A stretch of 64,000 bases of DNA from Vibrio plantisponsor (GTDB taxonomy: Bacteria > Pseudomonadota > Gammaproteobacteria > Enterobacterales > Vibrionaceae), in NCBI RefSeq assembly GCF_013041605.1, contig NZ_JABEQC010000005.1, positions 241,941-305,940 of the forward strand. Direction: 5' to 3'. Below, piece after piece: positions 38,145-48,242 of the stretch (its first letter is position 1; every line of letters begins with the position of its first letter). The position numbers and the translations under genes were made by a program. The notes under the pieces were generated by a model. It worked only from the letters and a program-made list of their open reading frames with translations. It made no database searches and was not told where the DNA came from.

Positions 38145-39161
38145 TTATTTCTTATCAATTACCGCTGCGAGTACTGGAACCATATCTTTCAACAAGGCTT
38201 CTTCAACAGGTTTACCTGATGAATCGGTCACGTTGATCGAAGTACGGTTACCCAAATCACCAAATAGGAAGGTGTAAGTTCCCGATTTTAGCGCAATAGG
38301 TTTGACGCCAATCTCTTGCCAGAACTCATCATCCGGTGACGCATATTTCGCTTTTACAGTACCTTGAGACTGACTACGTTCTTCAATCGTAAAGCCCATA
38401 TGAGGCAGAATGTTTGGCAAACGAGGCCAAAGTACGTCGTAAGAAGAACGAGCAATAATCACAGGTAGACCACTACGGTCTGCGCCCATTGAAATTGGAA
38501 TCTGTTTGACCAGTTCTTGTGCTTTTCTCGCTGCTTCTTCACGAGCGTCAAGATCATAACGAGTCGTCACTAAGTTCGTCATCAATGCGTTGTAACGCTC
38601 TTTATTGGTGGTTGAAACTGGCATCTGCTTGCCATCTTCACGCCAATCAATCAGTGATACTTTAAAGCCGTAGCGATTATTGTCTTCGACACGAGTCACT
38701 TCGTAACGAGCGCCTAACTCGACGTCTTCATCTTCTGCGACCCAAGAAACCCAATCGGTTTCAATTCTGTCATGAGTTTGAGAGAGGATATTGATTTTGC
38801 GCTCAGCGATCACTTTTAAGACCGTATCCCAAACTTTATCCACTTCATCCTTACGAACCATCCATAGTGAAACTTCACCTTTTTGGCGTTCTGCTCGAGC
38901 ACCGGGGATCAGTTCCAGAACTTGTTGCGGTGGACGAATATCAACGGTTTGGCCTACACCGCCATGATAGTTCCCCTGCGGGATCTCAAAATTCGGGTAA
39001 AACTCTGGAGTCGCTCCCTCTGGTAGCTGCCACTCGCTGAAGCTTTTCGTCTCTAGGTAGGTAAAATCATCTTTGGCTTGACGGCGATGTGTCGAATTTG
39101 AACAAGCACTTAAAACCAAAACAGCTAGTGAACTAATAACTAGCTGACGCGTAAACTTCAT
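38145..39161 (-). CDS. bamC: Outer membrane assembly lipoprotein BamC
   Basis: A 338-residue lipoprotein of the BAM complex that inserts beta-barrel proteins into the outer membrane. The signal peptide MKFTRQLVISSLAVLVLSAC ends in a lipobox with Cys20. An unstructured N-terminal stretch then two helix-grip domains follow. It lies downstream of dapA with a hairpin in the 58-nt gap, the conserved dapA-bamC order. Confidence 0.95.
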   Translation of the reverse strand: MKFTRQLVISSLAVLVLSACSNSTHRRQAKDDFTYLETKSFSEWQLPEGATPEFYPNFEIPQGNYHGGVGQTVDIRPPQQVLELIPGARAERQKGEVSLWMVRKDEVDKVWDTVLKVIAERKINILSQTHDRIETDWVSWVAEDEDVELGARYEVTRVEDNNRYGFKVSLIDWREDGKQMPVSTTNKERYNALMTNLVTTRYDLDAREEAARKAQELVKQIPISMGADRSGLPVIIARSSYDVLWPRLPNILPHMGFTIEERSQSQGTVKAKYASPDDEFWQEIGVKPIALKSGTYTFLFGDLGNRTSINVTDSSGKPVEEALLKDMVPVLAAVIDKK

Positions 39162-39179
39162 TGAAACTCCTAAAATGCA

Positions 39180-39201
39180 CCGAGGTGTAAAAACACCTCG
39201 G
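39180..39201 (-). other. Hairpin in the dapA-bamC intergenic region
   Basis: CCGAGGTGT and ACACCTCGG form a perfect 9-bp stem with an AAAA loop. On the minus strand it is followed by TGCATTTTAGG, not a proper T-run. It lies just after the dapA stop and 19 nt before bamC, so it may attenuate or process the dapA-bamC message. Confidence 0.6.
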
Positions 39202-39219
39202 CATTGTATGGAAAGCGCC

Positions 39220-40098
39220 TTAAAAAATACAGGCTTCAGTCATTGCTTGGGCAACAACTGGTTGAGCTTGTTCAGAAAGAGGTGTTAAAGGTAGACGTAG
39301 ATCACCAAAAGAAATCAAACCCAGTTTGTGAGCGGCCCATTTCACCGGAATCGGGCTTGATTCGACGAATAAATTTTTATGCAAAGGCATCAAACGTTGG
39401 TTAATGGCTTCTGCTTCTTCAAACTTACCTTCAAGCGCAAGGTGCGTCATGTTCGCCATATCTGCGGCTGCAATGTTGTTCGTTACTGAAATAACGCCTT
39501 TACCACCCAGTTTAATAAACTCTAAACCTGTCGCATCATCACCGCTAAGCAGAATGAAATCATCCCCACAAAGCTCACGATGCAGTGCTACACGGCTTAA
39601 ATCACCTGTCGCATCTTTAATCGCAACAATGTTGTCTAACTTTGATAGTCGAGCCACTGTCTCAGGTTTCAAATCAACTGCCGTACGACCAGGTACGTTG
39701 TACAGAATGATTGGCACTTCTGTCTGTTCAGAAATGGCTTTGTAATGCTGGTACAAACCTTCTTGTGTCGGCTTGTTGTAGTATGGAGTCACACTTAGAA
39801 CGCCAGCGATACCAGTATTGTTTAGTAGTCGACTGAAGGTAATGGATTCGTGAGTCGCATTTGCTCCAGTACCCGCAATCACTGGAATACGGCCATTGGA
39901 ATACTCAACAATCTTCTCTACAACTTTGACATGCTCTTCGATGGTCAGTGTGGATGATTCACCTGTCGTGCCTACGGCAACGATAGCATCGGTACCAGCG
40001 TCAACATGGTAGTCAACAAGCTTCTTCAGACTTACAAAGTCGACTTCGCCATCTTGGGTAAAAGGTGTAATTAACGCTACGATACTTCCTGAAAACAT
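39220..40098 (-). CDS. dapA: 4-hydroxy-tetrahydrodipicolinate synthase DapA
   Basis: A 292-residue class I aldolase that condenses pyruvate and aspartate semialdehyde, the first committed step to diaminopimelate and lysine. Schiff-base Lys161 lies in [11 protein letters not shown]; Tyr134 in ILYNVPGRT and the TTGES segment at 44-48 are also in place. ATG 40098, 7 nt after GGAGAT, gives the standard N-terminus [13 protein letters not shown]. It heads the dapA-bamC unit; dapE lies 2 kb away on the other strand. Confidence 0.97.
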   Translation of the reverse strand: MFSGSIVALITPFTQDGEVDFVSLKKLVDYHVDAGTDAIVAVGTTGESSTLTIEEHVKVVEKIVEYSNGRIPVIAGTGANATHESITFSRLLNNTGIAGVLSVTPYYNKPTQEGLYQHYKAISEQTEVPIILYNVPGRTAVDLKPETVARLSKLDNIVAIKDATGDLSRVALHRELCGDDFILLSGDDATGLEFIKLGGKGVISVTNNIAAADMANMTHLALEGKFEEAEAINQRLMPLHKNLFVESSPIPVKWAAHKLGLISFGDLRLPLTPLSEQAQPVVAQAMTEACIF

Positions 40099-40537
40099 GT
40101 CTATCTCCATAAATAAATGCTTTCTGCATGGTACTGCATGGGAGTTGAAAAACACAAGAGGCTAAGAATGCCTAAATGCTCCTTAAGAGTGAATATTTAT
40201 CACATGTTGGAGCTTTCCCCCACTCAATCTCTTATTGGCTATTGTATATAAGCAATCCTTCCACTTGTTAGAGGTCGGTCATATTTAATTAGCCGCTATA
40301 TCGAGTGCTTGTCTCTATACTTAATTTATGGAGTGGTTATCCCAAAAATGAGCAGTCAACTCAGAGGCAGAGCGTGTGTTTTCGCCTGATAAGTATAGAT
40401 AACGATGTAACCTAAGCGCCTCAATTGCAATAACAGAGTTGTCACCTTAATTAACAAAGGAAAGTAACCACATCATTGGGGTTAATTAATGAAAAGTTGT
40501 GCTAACATGCCAGAAAATAACAAAGCGAAATATCAAT
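40099..40537. other. Intergenic region between dapA and gcvR, 439 nt
   Basis: This divergent gap must hold the dapA and gcvR promoters. It is AT-rich. I found no coding frame of convincing length, no terminator and no riboswitch-like fold by eye. The sequence near 40482-40506 (TTAATTAATG then TAACAT) could be part of a gcvR promoter. Nothing else could be supported. Confidence 0.5.
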
Positions 40538-41080
40538 ATGACTCAACATCTTGTGATCACCGCAGTAGGAACTGACCGCCCAGGTATCTGTAACCAAGTT
40601 GCGAAATTAGTAACGCAATCAGGCTGTAATATCGTAGACAGCCGAATTGCCTTATTTGGAAAGGAATTCACATTGATCATGCTGTTATCCGGCAATGCCA
40701 ACAGCATTACCAGAGTAGAGACAACGCTGCCACTGCTCGGGCAAGAACAAGATTTGATCACTATCATGAAGCGAACGTCACCACATGATCACCAATCCAA
40801 CGATTATATTGTTGAAGTCTATGTGGAATCTGATGACCGCCTTGGTTTAACGGAACAGTTCACTCAGTTCTTTGCAGACCGTAATATTGGTATGGCGTCA
40901 CTAAGTGCACAAACCATCAGTAAAGATAAGCTTCAGCGTAGCAAAGACCAATTCCATATCGCCATTACCGCTCACGTAGATTCGGAATATAACCTGATGC
41001 AGCTTCAAGAAGAATTTGAAGCGCTATGCTCCGGTCTTGATGTACAAGGTTCGCTTAATTTTATAAAAAGCAGTCAATAA
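40538..41080 (+). CDS. gcvR: Glycine cleavage system regulator GcvR
   Basis: A 180-residue protein with two ACT domains. The first begins HLVITAVGTDRPGICNQVAKLV and the second DYIVEVYVESDDRLGLTEQF. GcvR represses gcvTHP by binding the activator GcvA when glycine is low; it has no DNA-binding domain. ATG 40538 gives the family N-terminus MTQHLVITAVG; the in-frame ATG-free extension upstream is not conserved. It is 9 nt upstream of bcp, as in E. coli. Confidence 0.93.
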   Translation: MTQHLVITAVGTDRPGICNQVAKLVTQSGCNIVDSRIALFGKEFTLIMLLSGNANSITRVETTLPLLGQEQDLITIMKRTSPHDHQSNDYIVEVYVESDDRLGLTEQFTQFFADRNIGMASLSAQTISKDKLQRSKDQFHIAITAHVDSEYNLMQLQEEFEALCSGLDVQGSLNFIKSSQ

Positions 41081-41089
41081 GGAAGAACA

Positions 41090-41563
41090 ATGAACACTTT
41101 AAAAGCAGGCGCGCCAGCTCCGGCGTTTTCACTATTAGACCAAGATGGTAATCAAGTTACCCTATCTGACTTTGCTGGCAAAAAAATTCTGTTTTATTTT
41201 TACCCAAAAGCCATGACACCGGGTTGTACCGTTCAGGCGCAAGGCTTACGTGATGTGAATGCTGAGCTTGAAGCCATGAATGTAGTGGTACTAGGCGTGA
41301 GTATCGACCCTGTTGCTCGCCTTGGTAAGTTCATCGCCCGCGACAACCTTAACTTCACCTTATTGTCAGATGAAGATCATCAAGTTGCTGAACAGTTCGG
41401 AGTTTGGGGAACCAAGAAATTTATGGGCAAAGTTTATGATGGCTTGCACCGCATAAGCTTCCTGATTGACGAAAACGGTATCATTGAACACGTATTCGAC
41501 AAGTTCAAAACCAAAGATCACCACGAAGTCGTTCTGAACTATCTAAAAGAAAAACAGGCTTAA
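41090..41563 (+). CDS. bcp: Thiol peroxidase Bcp, single-cysteine form
   Basis: A 157-residue peroxiredoxin of the Bcp/PrxQ subfamily that reduces hydroperoxides. The peroxidatic Cys46 is in MTPGCTVQAQGLRD. E. coli Bcp has a resolving Cys five residues later (QACGLRD), but here that position is Gln51, and the protein has no other Cys. It must therefore work by a 1-Cys mechanism with an external thiol. It follows gcvR by 9 nt. Confidence 0.95.
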   Translation: MNTLKAGAPAPAFSLLDQDGNQVTLSDFAGKKILFYFYPKAMTPGCTVQAQGLRDVNAELEAMNVVVLGVSIDPVARLGKFIARDNLNFTLLSDEDHQVAEQFGVWGTKKFMGKVYDGLHRISFLIDENGIIEHVFDKFKTKDHHEVVLNYLKEKQA

Positions 41564-41597
41564 CTCGCACTGTTTAGAAAACACATTGTGATAAAAG

Positions 41598-41623
41598 AAA
41601 GGCCAGCGAAAGCTGGCCTTTTT
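41598..41623. terminator. Terminator between bcp and the chemoreceptor gene
   Basis: GGCCAGC and GCTGGCC enclose a GAAA tetraloop, followed on the plus strand by TTTTTG. On the minus strand it is followed by TTTCTTTTA, so it may serve both convergent genes. Confidence 0.9.
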
Positions 41624-41643
41624 GTTCAATATATCAAGATAGA

Positions 41644-43515
41644 TTAGACGATGAATTTACCAAGAATCGCATCTTGTTCACGCACATTTTCTGTCTGAAC
41701 TTGCATTGCGATATTGGCTTCTTCAGCCGACTCTGAAACCTGTGTCGACAAGTCTTTAATCTTCACAGTGTTGTTATTGATTTCCTCAGCAACAAGGCTC
41801 TGCTCTTCTGCGGCTGAAGCGATTTGCATGTTCATGTCGCTGATATGCTGAATCGCACCATGAATTTTCTGCAATGCCGCGTCCGCTAACTGAGCTTTGC
41901 TCACCGCTTCCACAGCCGTTGCTTTACTTTCATGCATAGCGACAGATACTGAGTTCGCCCCTGATTGAAGCTGTTCGATCATACTGCGAATTTCAGTAGT
42001 CGATTGTTGTGTACGTTGCGCCAGAGTTCGAACCTCATCGGCCACCACGGCAAAGCCTCGACCAGAATCACCCGCACGGGCCGCTTCTATGGCAGCGTTC
42101 AGTGCAAGTAAGTTGGTTTGATCTGCAATATCGTTGATAACTTTTAGAATCGTTTCAATGTTGGCAGTTGCAGATTCCAGACCTTGAACTTCTTCTACAG
42201 CTTGTTCAATTCTGGCAGAAAGCATATCAATGGAAGACGTGGTATCCCCCACCACTTTCGAACCTTCTTTAGTCGCATCATCTGCATCTTTCGCCGCTGA
42301 AGCTGCACCTTGAGCATTGTTGGCCACTTCCATCGCGGTTGCCGCCATTTCATTCATTGCAGTAGCAAGTTGTTCAAGCTCATAGAGCTGAGAGCGCATC
42401 GCTTCTGAAGAAGAGTGCACGCTGCCCATGGTCTGTTCAGCACCACGTTTGATCTCTTCGCCGATCGCTTTGGATTGCTTGATTTGGTTTTGCAGTGTTT
42501 CCGTAAACGTATTGAAGTCTACTGCCAACTCTGCAAACTCTTTATCCGTGTCAGTGCTTAAACGCTTAGTTAAATCCCCCTGACCAGACGCCACATCTTT
42601 AATCGCATGATTAAGCGTATTAAGCGGACGCATCAAGAATTTAATCAGAACAGTCAAAATGATAATACTTAGAATCACACCGATAATGGTGTAGATAATC
42701 GCGCTATTTCTTAGGTTATCAACCGTTGCGAACGCTTTTTCATTATCAATCAGAGCACCGACAAACCAGTTTTGACTCGGCAAATAGGTCAAACTAAGAA
42801 GAAAGCTCTTCCCTTCTATATCGACATTTTGAGAGCCTTCTTTGATATCAATTTTAGGCAAATAGGTGGAAATATTTTGACCGTTATTTTCAACATTTGG
42901 GTGAGCGACAGTCATACCATCGGAGGTAATAATGAACAGCTTACCTGCGTCAAATAGGTTAATTTTATTCACCATTTCAGCGAGCCCGTTTAGCTTCAGG
43001 TCATAGAACATGGCGCCAGTGAACTTACCTTGATTGTAAACCGGTGTTGCAATAGATATGATCATTTGCTTTGTAGAGACGTCTACATAAGGCTCAGTAA
43101 CGGTTAACTTACCGTCTCGTTTGGCATCGACATACCAAGGGCGTTTACGCGGGTCATAACTGCTGTCAGGTTCCCAGCCGTCATCGTTTTCAACCACTTT
43201 ACCGTCAACATCGTAACCAAAACCCACCGCAAGAAAACTGCTCTTGAGTTTATTGGTTTCCAACACATCTTTCACATAATCACGATTTTCGGGATCTAAC
43301 TGAAGAATATCTGTGGTTGACTGAGCTAAAGCTTTTTTGCTCTCCATTTCAGAAGTTACTGTATCGGCAACTCCTTCGGCCATTCCTTTGATGCTACCAC
43401 CAATTAAATTCGATACTTCCTTTCGAACAGTGCTTACCTGCTGAATAGATAGCAAAGATGCCGTTACCAGCAACAATATCGATGATGCGGCCACAATCTT
43501 TTGACTAAATCTCAT
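41644..43515 (-). CDS. Methyl-accepting chemotaxis protein with dCache ligand domain
   Basis: A 623-residue chemoreceptor. It has a membrane helix near 8-25, a periplasmic dCache domain (about 30-270; motifs WYVDAKRDG and [14 protein letters not shown]), a second helix near 272-295, a HAMP domain, and a cytosolic signalling domain with the highly conserved [20 protein letters not shown]. Ligand is unknown; similar dCache_1 receptors often bind amino acids. ATG 43515 follows GAGGGA; the extension to 43533 is less likely. A sigma-28 promoter lies upstream. Confidence 0.95.
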   Translation of the reverse strand: MRFSQKIVAASSILLLVTASLLSIQQVSTVRKEVSNLIGGSIKGMAEGVADTVTSEMESKKALAQSTTDILQLDPENRDYVKDVLETNKLKSSFLAVGFGYDVDGKVVENDDGWEPDSSYDPRKRPWYVDAKRDGKLTVTEPYVDVSTKQMIISIATPVYNQGKFTGAMFYDLKLNGLAEMVNKINLFDAGKLFIITSDGMTVAHPNVENNGQNISTYLPKIDIKEGSQNVDIEGKSFLLSLTYLPSQNWFVGALIDNEKAFATVDNLRNSAIIYTIIGVILSIIILTVLIKFLMRPLNTLNHAIKDVASGQGDLTKRLSTDTDKEFAELAVDFNTFTETLQNQIKQSKAIGEEIKRGAEQTMGSVHSSSEAMRSQLYELEQLATAMNEMAATAMEVANNAQGAASAAKDADDATKEGSKVVGDTTSSIDMLSARIEQAVEEVQGLESATANIETILKVINDIADQTNLLALNAAIEAARAGDSGRGFAVVADEVRTLAQRTQQSTTEIRSMIEQLQSGANSVSVAMHESKATAVEAVSKAQLADAALQKIHGAIQHISDMNMQIASAAEEQSLVAEEINNNTVKIKDLSTQVSESAEEANIAMQVQTENVREQDAILGKFIV

Positions 43516-43558
43516 ACGTCCCTCATTGCACACTTGTGGTTATGTTATGTTCATCAAT

Positions 43559-43585
43559 TTATCGACAAGAAAAATGAGAACTTAA
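43559..43585 (-). promoter_or_regulatory. Sigma-28 (FliA) promoter of the chemoreceptor gene
   Basis: The minus strand has TTAAGTTC, 11 bases, then GTCGATAA, six and seven of eight consensus matches. It lies 44 nt upstream of the start. It places this receptor in the late flagellar regulon. Confidence 0.72.
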
Positions 43586-43647
43586 GCAATTTCTTTATTA
43601 GTTATATGTATTGCAACCGACGCATGTTTAATACTAATCTCAAATAG

Positions 43648-43682
43648 TAAAAAAGCCCAAAAATATTCAACTTTTGGGCTTA
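43648..43682 (-). terminator. Terminator of perM
   Basis: AAGCCCAAAA and TTTTGGGCTT form a 10-bp stem, followed on the minus strand by TTTTTTACT. Confidence 0.87.
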
Positions 43683-43707
43683 ATAAAATCTCAGAGTAAC
43701 GAATTCG

Positions 43708-44781
43708 TTATTCAGTTTTGGCTGGAGGCTGTTCTTCGCTGCTAGGAAGCGCATTCCACACGGCTTTTACCAAGGTAGCGAGTGGTATTGCAAAAAATAC
43801 TCCCCAGAATCCCCACAAACCACCAAACACTAAAACCGCAACTATGATGGCGACAGGGTGTAAGTTTACCGCTTCAGAAAACAGAACCGGCACTAACACG
43901 TTACCATCCAAAGCTTGAATGATGGCGTAAGCAATCAGCAGATAATAGAACTGCGAGGTCAATTCCCACTGGAACAAGCCAACAATCGCAATTGGCACCG
44001 TCACAGCCGCGGCACCTATGTATGGAATTAATACAGAGAAACCAACAGCCACAGAAAGCAACACAGAGTAACGCAAATCTAAAATAGCGAAGGTTACGTA
44101 ACTCACCGTACCTACGATAATGATCTCCAGTACCTTACCGCGAATATAGTTAGAAATTTGTTGGTTCATTTCCACCCATACTTTATTCGCCAGATTACGG
44201 TTACGCGGCATTATGCCACTCGCCATTTTGAGCATTTCGCGTTTATCTTTGAGCAGAAAGAACACCAACAGTGGTACTAGAATCAGGTAAACACCCAAAG
44301 TAGCAAGGCTGACTAACGAAGCCAGAGAACCTTTTACTAAAGACTCACCCATACCAATCGCTTTGTCCTTGGCGTTATTCATAATTGATTCAACAATCTG
44401 TAAATTCGCCAGTTCTGGATAACGTTCAGGTAGTGTCGCAATCAGCTTTTGCAGACCGTTATACATCTTCGGTATGTCTGCTACTAAGTTAGCAACCTGA
44501 TCCCAGATGGTAGGAACCAAGCCAAATAAAGCTAAAAACATCACACCGACAAAAAGCAAGATAACGAGAATAACCGCTAAGGTGCGTGGCACTTTCCAGC
44601 GGCAAAGTTGAGCAACCGGCCACTCAAGCAAATAAGCCAAAACAATAGCAACAAGCAATGGAGCTATCAGATGTCCGAAAAAGTAGATGGTGATGAAACC
44701 GAAGAAAAGAATCGCAACCAGACTTACGGCGTGCGGGTCAGAGAAACGCCGTTGATACCAACGACTAACCATTTCGAACAT
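43708..44781 (-). CDS. perM: AI-2E family transporter PerM
   Basis: A 357-residue inner membrane protein of the AI-2E/UPF0118 family with about eight helices. Helical runs such as FFGFITIYFFGHLIAPLLVA and the C-terminal GGLWGFWGVFFAIPLATLVK are typical. Transport substrate is not clear for PerM. It is divergent from bepA with a TusA-like gene between, close to the E. coli perM-bepA arrangement. Its start overlaps the TusA-like gene end by 17 nt. Confidence 0.9.
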   Translation of the reverse strand: MFEMVSRWYQRRFSDPHAVSLVAILFFGFITIYFFGHLIAPLLVAIVLAYLLEWPVAQLCRWKVPRTLAVILVILLFVGVMFLALFGLVPTIWDQVANLVADIPKMYNGLQKLIATLPERYPELANLQIVESIMNNAKDKAIGMGESLVKGSLASLVSLATLGVYLILVPLLVFFLLKDKREMLKMASGIMPRNRNLANKVWVEMNQQISNYIRGKVLEIIIVGTVSYVTFAILDLRYSVLLSVAVGFSVLIPYIGAAAVTVPIAIVGLFQWELTSQFYYLLIAYAIIQALDGNVLVPVLFSEAVNLHPVAIIVAVLVFGGLWGFWGVFFAIPLATLVKAVWNALPSSEEQPPAKTE

Positions 44782-45010
44782 GTAACGATGTCTCCTTTAC
44801 AACTATGAGTGAGTTATATCCATCACATTTAACGCTTTGGCAAAGATAATCCTGCTTAAGCAGATAGCTTTCTATATCTTTGAATGAGCTCGAATCACTA
44901 ATGAGGATGGTTACCGAATCACCAGCTTCAAGCTGGGCAGTGTGACGTTTAGCAAGTAATAATGCCATTGGACATCGCTGTTGACGTAAATCGAGAATAT
45001 TCGGTTCCAT
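44765..45010 (-). CDS. TusA/SirA-like sulfurtransferase family protein
   Basis: An 81-residue protein with the TusA fold. LDLRQQRCPMALLLAKRHTAQLEAGD keeps the catalytic Cys (Cys13) but has CPM where TusA has CPxP. It is thus a TusA-like paralogue; the E. coli true TusA is unlinked. ATG 45010 gives the family start. The gene overlaps perM, so the two are translated together. Function is not known. Confidence 0.82.
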   Translation of the reverse strand: MEPNILDLRQQRCPMALLLAKRHTAQLEAGDSVTILISDSSSFKDIESYLLKQDYLCQSVKCDGYNSLIVVKETSLHVRNG

Positions 45011-45243
45011 TCTTCGGCTCAATCCTTAATATATGACAGACATTGTATCGGCTTTTCCACTATGCGCCACTCTTAATATCCTAAGTTGTAGAGTCACTAA
45101 GTATTCGTTATTTATATCTCGGATTAACGCATAATACGTTGCAGATAACAGAACAGTCATAGCAACTTAAGACTGAACGATGGAAACCATTTCAAGCGGA
45201 CAATGTCCTAATGGAAAATGATATTGGAGTATCAACAAAGAAC

Positions 45244-46704
45244 ATGAAGTTAAAACGTACTCGTTCATTCGTTTGCCTATGTATATCAACGGCGTTATGT
45301 GCGCCTTCGCTGTCTTACGCGAATAATATAGAGCTTCCTGACATTGGTACCGTTGCGGGTTCAACTCTGACCATAGACCAAGAGCTAATCTATGGTGACG
45401 CTTATATGCGAATGCTAAGAAGCAGCAAACCTATTGTGAATGACCCTGTGATTAACGAATACATTGACACACTTGGTCACAAATTAGTTGCGAATGCGGA
45501 CGATGTAAAAACACCGTTTACTTTCTTCATGATCCGAGATCGCAATATCAACGCATTCGCCTTTTTCGGTGGTTATGTCGCACTTCACTCTGGCTTGTTT
45601 CTTCACGCTCAGTCAGAAAGTGAATTAGCTTCCGTTATTGCTCACGAAATTGCCCACGTAACCCAACGACATCTTGCACGCAGCATGGAAGATCAGGCTC
45701 GTCGTTCTCCTGCAACAATGGCTGCATTAGCAGGTTCATTGCTACTTGCAATCGCAGCGCCGGAAGCTGGTATTGCGGCCATTACCGCTACTACAGCGGG
45801 TAACATGCAAAGCCAGATTAACTACACCCGCAGTAACGAAAAAGAAGCGGACCGTTTTGGTATCTCTACCTTAGCGAAAGCCGGCTTTGATGTAAGAGCA
45901 ATGCCACGATTCTTCGGTCGCTTAGCGGATGAGTATCGCTACGCAAGCACGCCGCCACCGATGCTCTTAACTCACCCGTTACCGGAAGACCGTATTACAG
46001 ACAGCCGAGAGCGCGCTCAAAGTTTTCCAACTGTTAATCTAAAGCCTGACCTCGATTATCATTTGACCCGTGCCCGCATTGTGGCCCGCTATGCAGGCAT
46101 TGATGGTGAAGCCGCTTTAGATTGGTTTAATAGAACGCAAAAGAAAACCACCGTACCCGCTCTTGATGCTTCTTTTGAATATGGCAAAGCTTTGGTGTAT
46201 CTCGATACAAAACAGCACGACAAAGCCGAAGCGATTCTCAACAAGCTGTTAAAAGCAGATGCCAATAATCGTTTCTATCTCGATGCAATGACAGACCTTT
46301 ACATCGCAACCGACCGTCTCAATGACGCACAGAGTTTGTTAGAAACCGCGTTAAAACAAACACCGAATAATGCGGTATTGATGGTGAACTACGCTAACGT
46401 GTTACTCAAACAACAGAAATTTAGCGAATCGATTCGCGTGCTGCAGCGTTATACCCACGATAATCCAAACGATACCAACGGCTGGCATTTGCTATCAGAA
46501 GCCAACAGTCGCAATGGCAATCAGGCGGAAGATTTGGCGGCTCAAGCCGAAGTCCTAGCATTACGAGCCAACTGGAACAAAGCCATTCAGCTGTATACAC
46601 AAGCCAGCCAACTCGCCAAACTAGGCAGTCTAGAACAAGCGCGATACGACGCTCGTATTGATCAACTAATGATTCAAAGAGAACGCTTCTTATCGCTTCA
46701 ATAA
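45244..46704 (+). CDS. bepA: Beta-barrel assembly-enhancing protease BepA
   Basis: A 486-residue periplasmic M48 metalloprotease with TPR repeats. A signal peptide (1-26, ending SLSYA) is followed by the zinc site HEIAH at 134-138 and its third ligand in NEKEADRFG. The TPR domain covers about 300-486. BepA degrades or promotes maturation of LptD and other outer membrane proteins stalled at BAM. ATG 45244 gives a proper signal peptide; ATG 45211 would add 11 polar residues before it. Confidence 0.94.
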   Translation: MKLKRTRSFVCLCISTALCAPSLSYANNIELPDIGTVAGSTLTIDQELIYGDAYMRMLRSSKPIVNDPVINEYIDTLGHKLVANADDVKTPFTFFMIRDRNINAFAFFGGYVALHSGLFLHAQSESELASVIAHEIAHVTQRHLARSMEDQARRSPATMAALAGSLLLAIAAPEAGIAAITATTAGNMQSQINYTRSNEKEADRFGISTLAKAGFDVRAMPRFFGRLADEYRYASTPPPMLLTHPLPEDRITDSRERAQSFPTVNLKPDLDYHLTRARIVARYAGIDGEAALDWFNRTQKKTTVPALDASFEYGKALVYLDTKQHDKAEAILNKLLKADANNRFYLDAMTDLYIATDRLNDAQSLLETALKQTPNNAVLMVNYANVLLKQQKFSESIRVLQRYTHDNPNDTNGWHLLSEANSRNGNQAEDLAAQAEVLALRANWNKAIQLYTQASQLAKLGSLEQARYDARIDQLMIQRERFLSLQ

Positions 46705-46729
46705 TAAAAAGAGAAAGTAAGGAAAAACT

Positions 46730-47655
<926 letters not shown>

Positions 47656-47699
47656 GGACCGTCTTTGTTAAAAAGACGAGTCTCATTAAAGGAACGACC

Positions 47700-48128
47700 A
47701 TGAGTGTTGAAATGACCTCAAAAACCAAACAGTTTCGCTGGTTAGCACTGACGAGTAACCTCGCTTTGATTGTTTGGATAGCTTTATGGCAACTGGATTT
47801 ATCACCACATCCACACCTTAATCCATTGGCGTTAACGGTAGCGTGGCTGATTCCGCTGCTACTGCCTCTACCAGGTATCTTAGCGGGTAAACCTTATACC
47901 CACGCTTGGGCCAACTTTATTCTGATGCTGTATTTCTTACATGCATTCACCATTTTGTATGTCGATGATGGCGAACGCTGGCTGGCAGCAGTTGAACTGT
48001 TCCTCACTTTCTCAGCATTTATGGGCAACGTGTTGTACGCAAGACATCGTGGAAAAGAGTTAGGGCTGAAATTGACCAAACTTTCTGTCGTTGAAAAACA
48101 AGAGAAACAACGATTCGACCAAGAGTAA
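47700..48128 (+). CDS. DUF2069 family membrane protein
   Basis: A 142-residue protein with four predicted membrane helices in a compact layout. GKPYTHAWANFILMLYFLH and DDGERWLAAVE between helices are the DUF2069 signatures. Function is unknown. A ribosome site AAAGGA lies 5 nt upstream. It closes the bepA operon before a terminator. Confidence 0.83.
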   Translation: MSVEMTSKTKQFRWLALTSNLALIVWIALWQLDLSPHPHLNPLALTVAWLIPLLLPLPGILAGKPYTHAWANFILMLYFLHAFTILYVDDGERWLAAVELFLTFSAFMGNVLYARHRGKELGLKLTKLSVVEKQEKQRFDQE

Positions 48129-48149
48129 CAAAGACTTTAAAGAGCAAAA

Positions 48150-48185
48150 AGAAAGCCCCTGTGTGATGAGCAACAGGGGCTTTCT
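48150..48185. terminator. Bidirectional terminator between DUF2069 and DUF2066 genes
   Basis: GAAAGCCCCTGT and ACAGGGGCTTTC form a perfect 12-bp stem with a ten-base loop between convergent genes. Confidence 0.85.
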
Positions 48186-48242
48186 GATATTTTTGTGTCT
48201 ATCTTGTCTTTCGATACTTAATCGAATACTTAGTCGGACAAC

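Noticed and set aside
40099..40537. Possible lysine or glycine riboswitch between dapA and gcvR
   Set aside because: I could not find the conserved core segments of either class on either strand.
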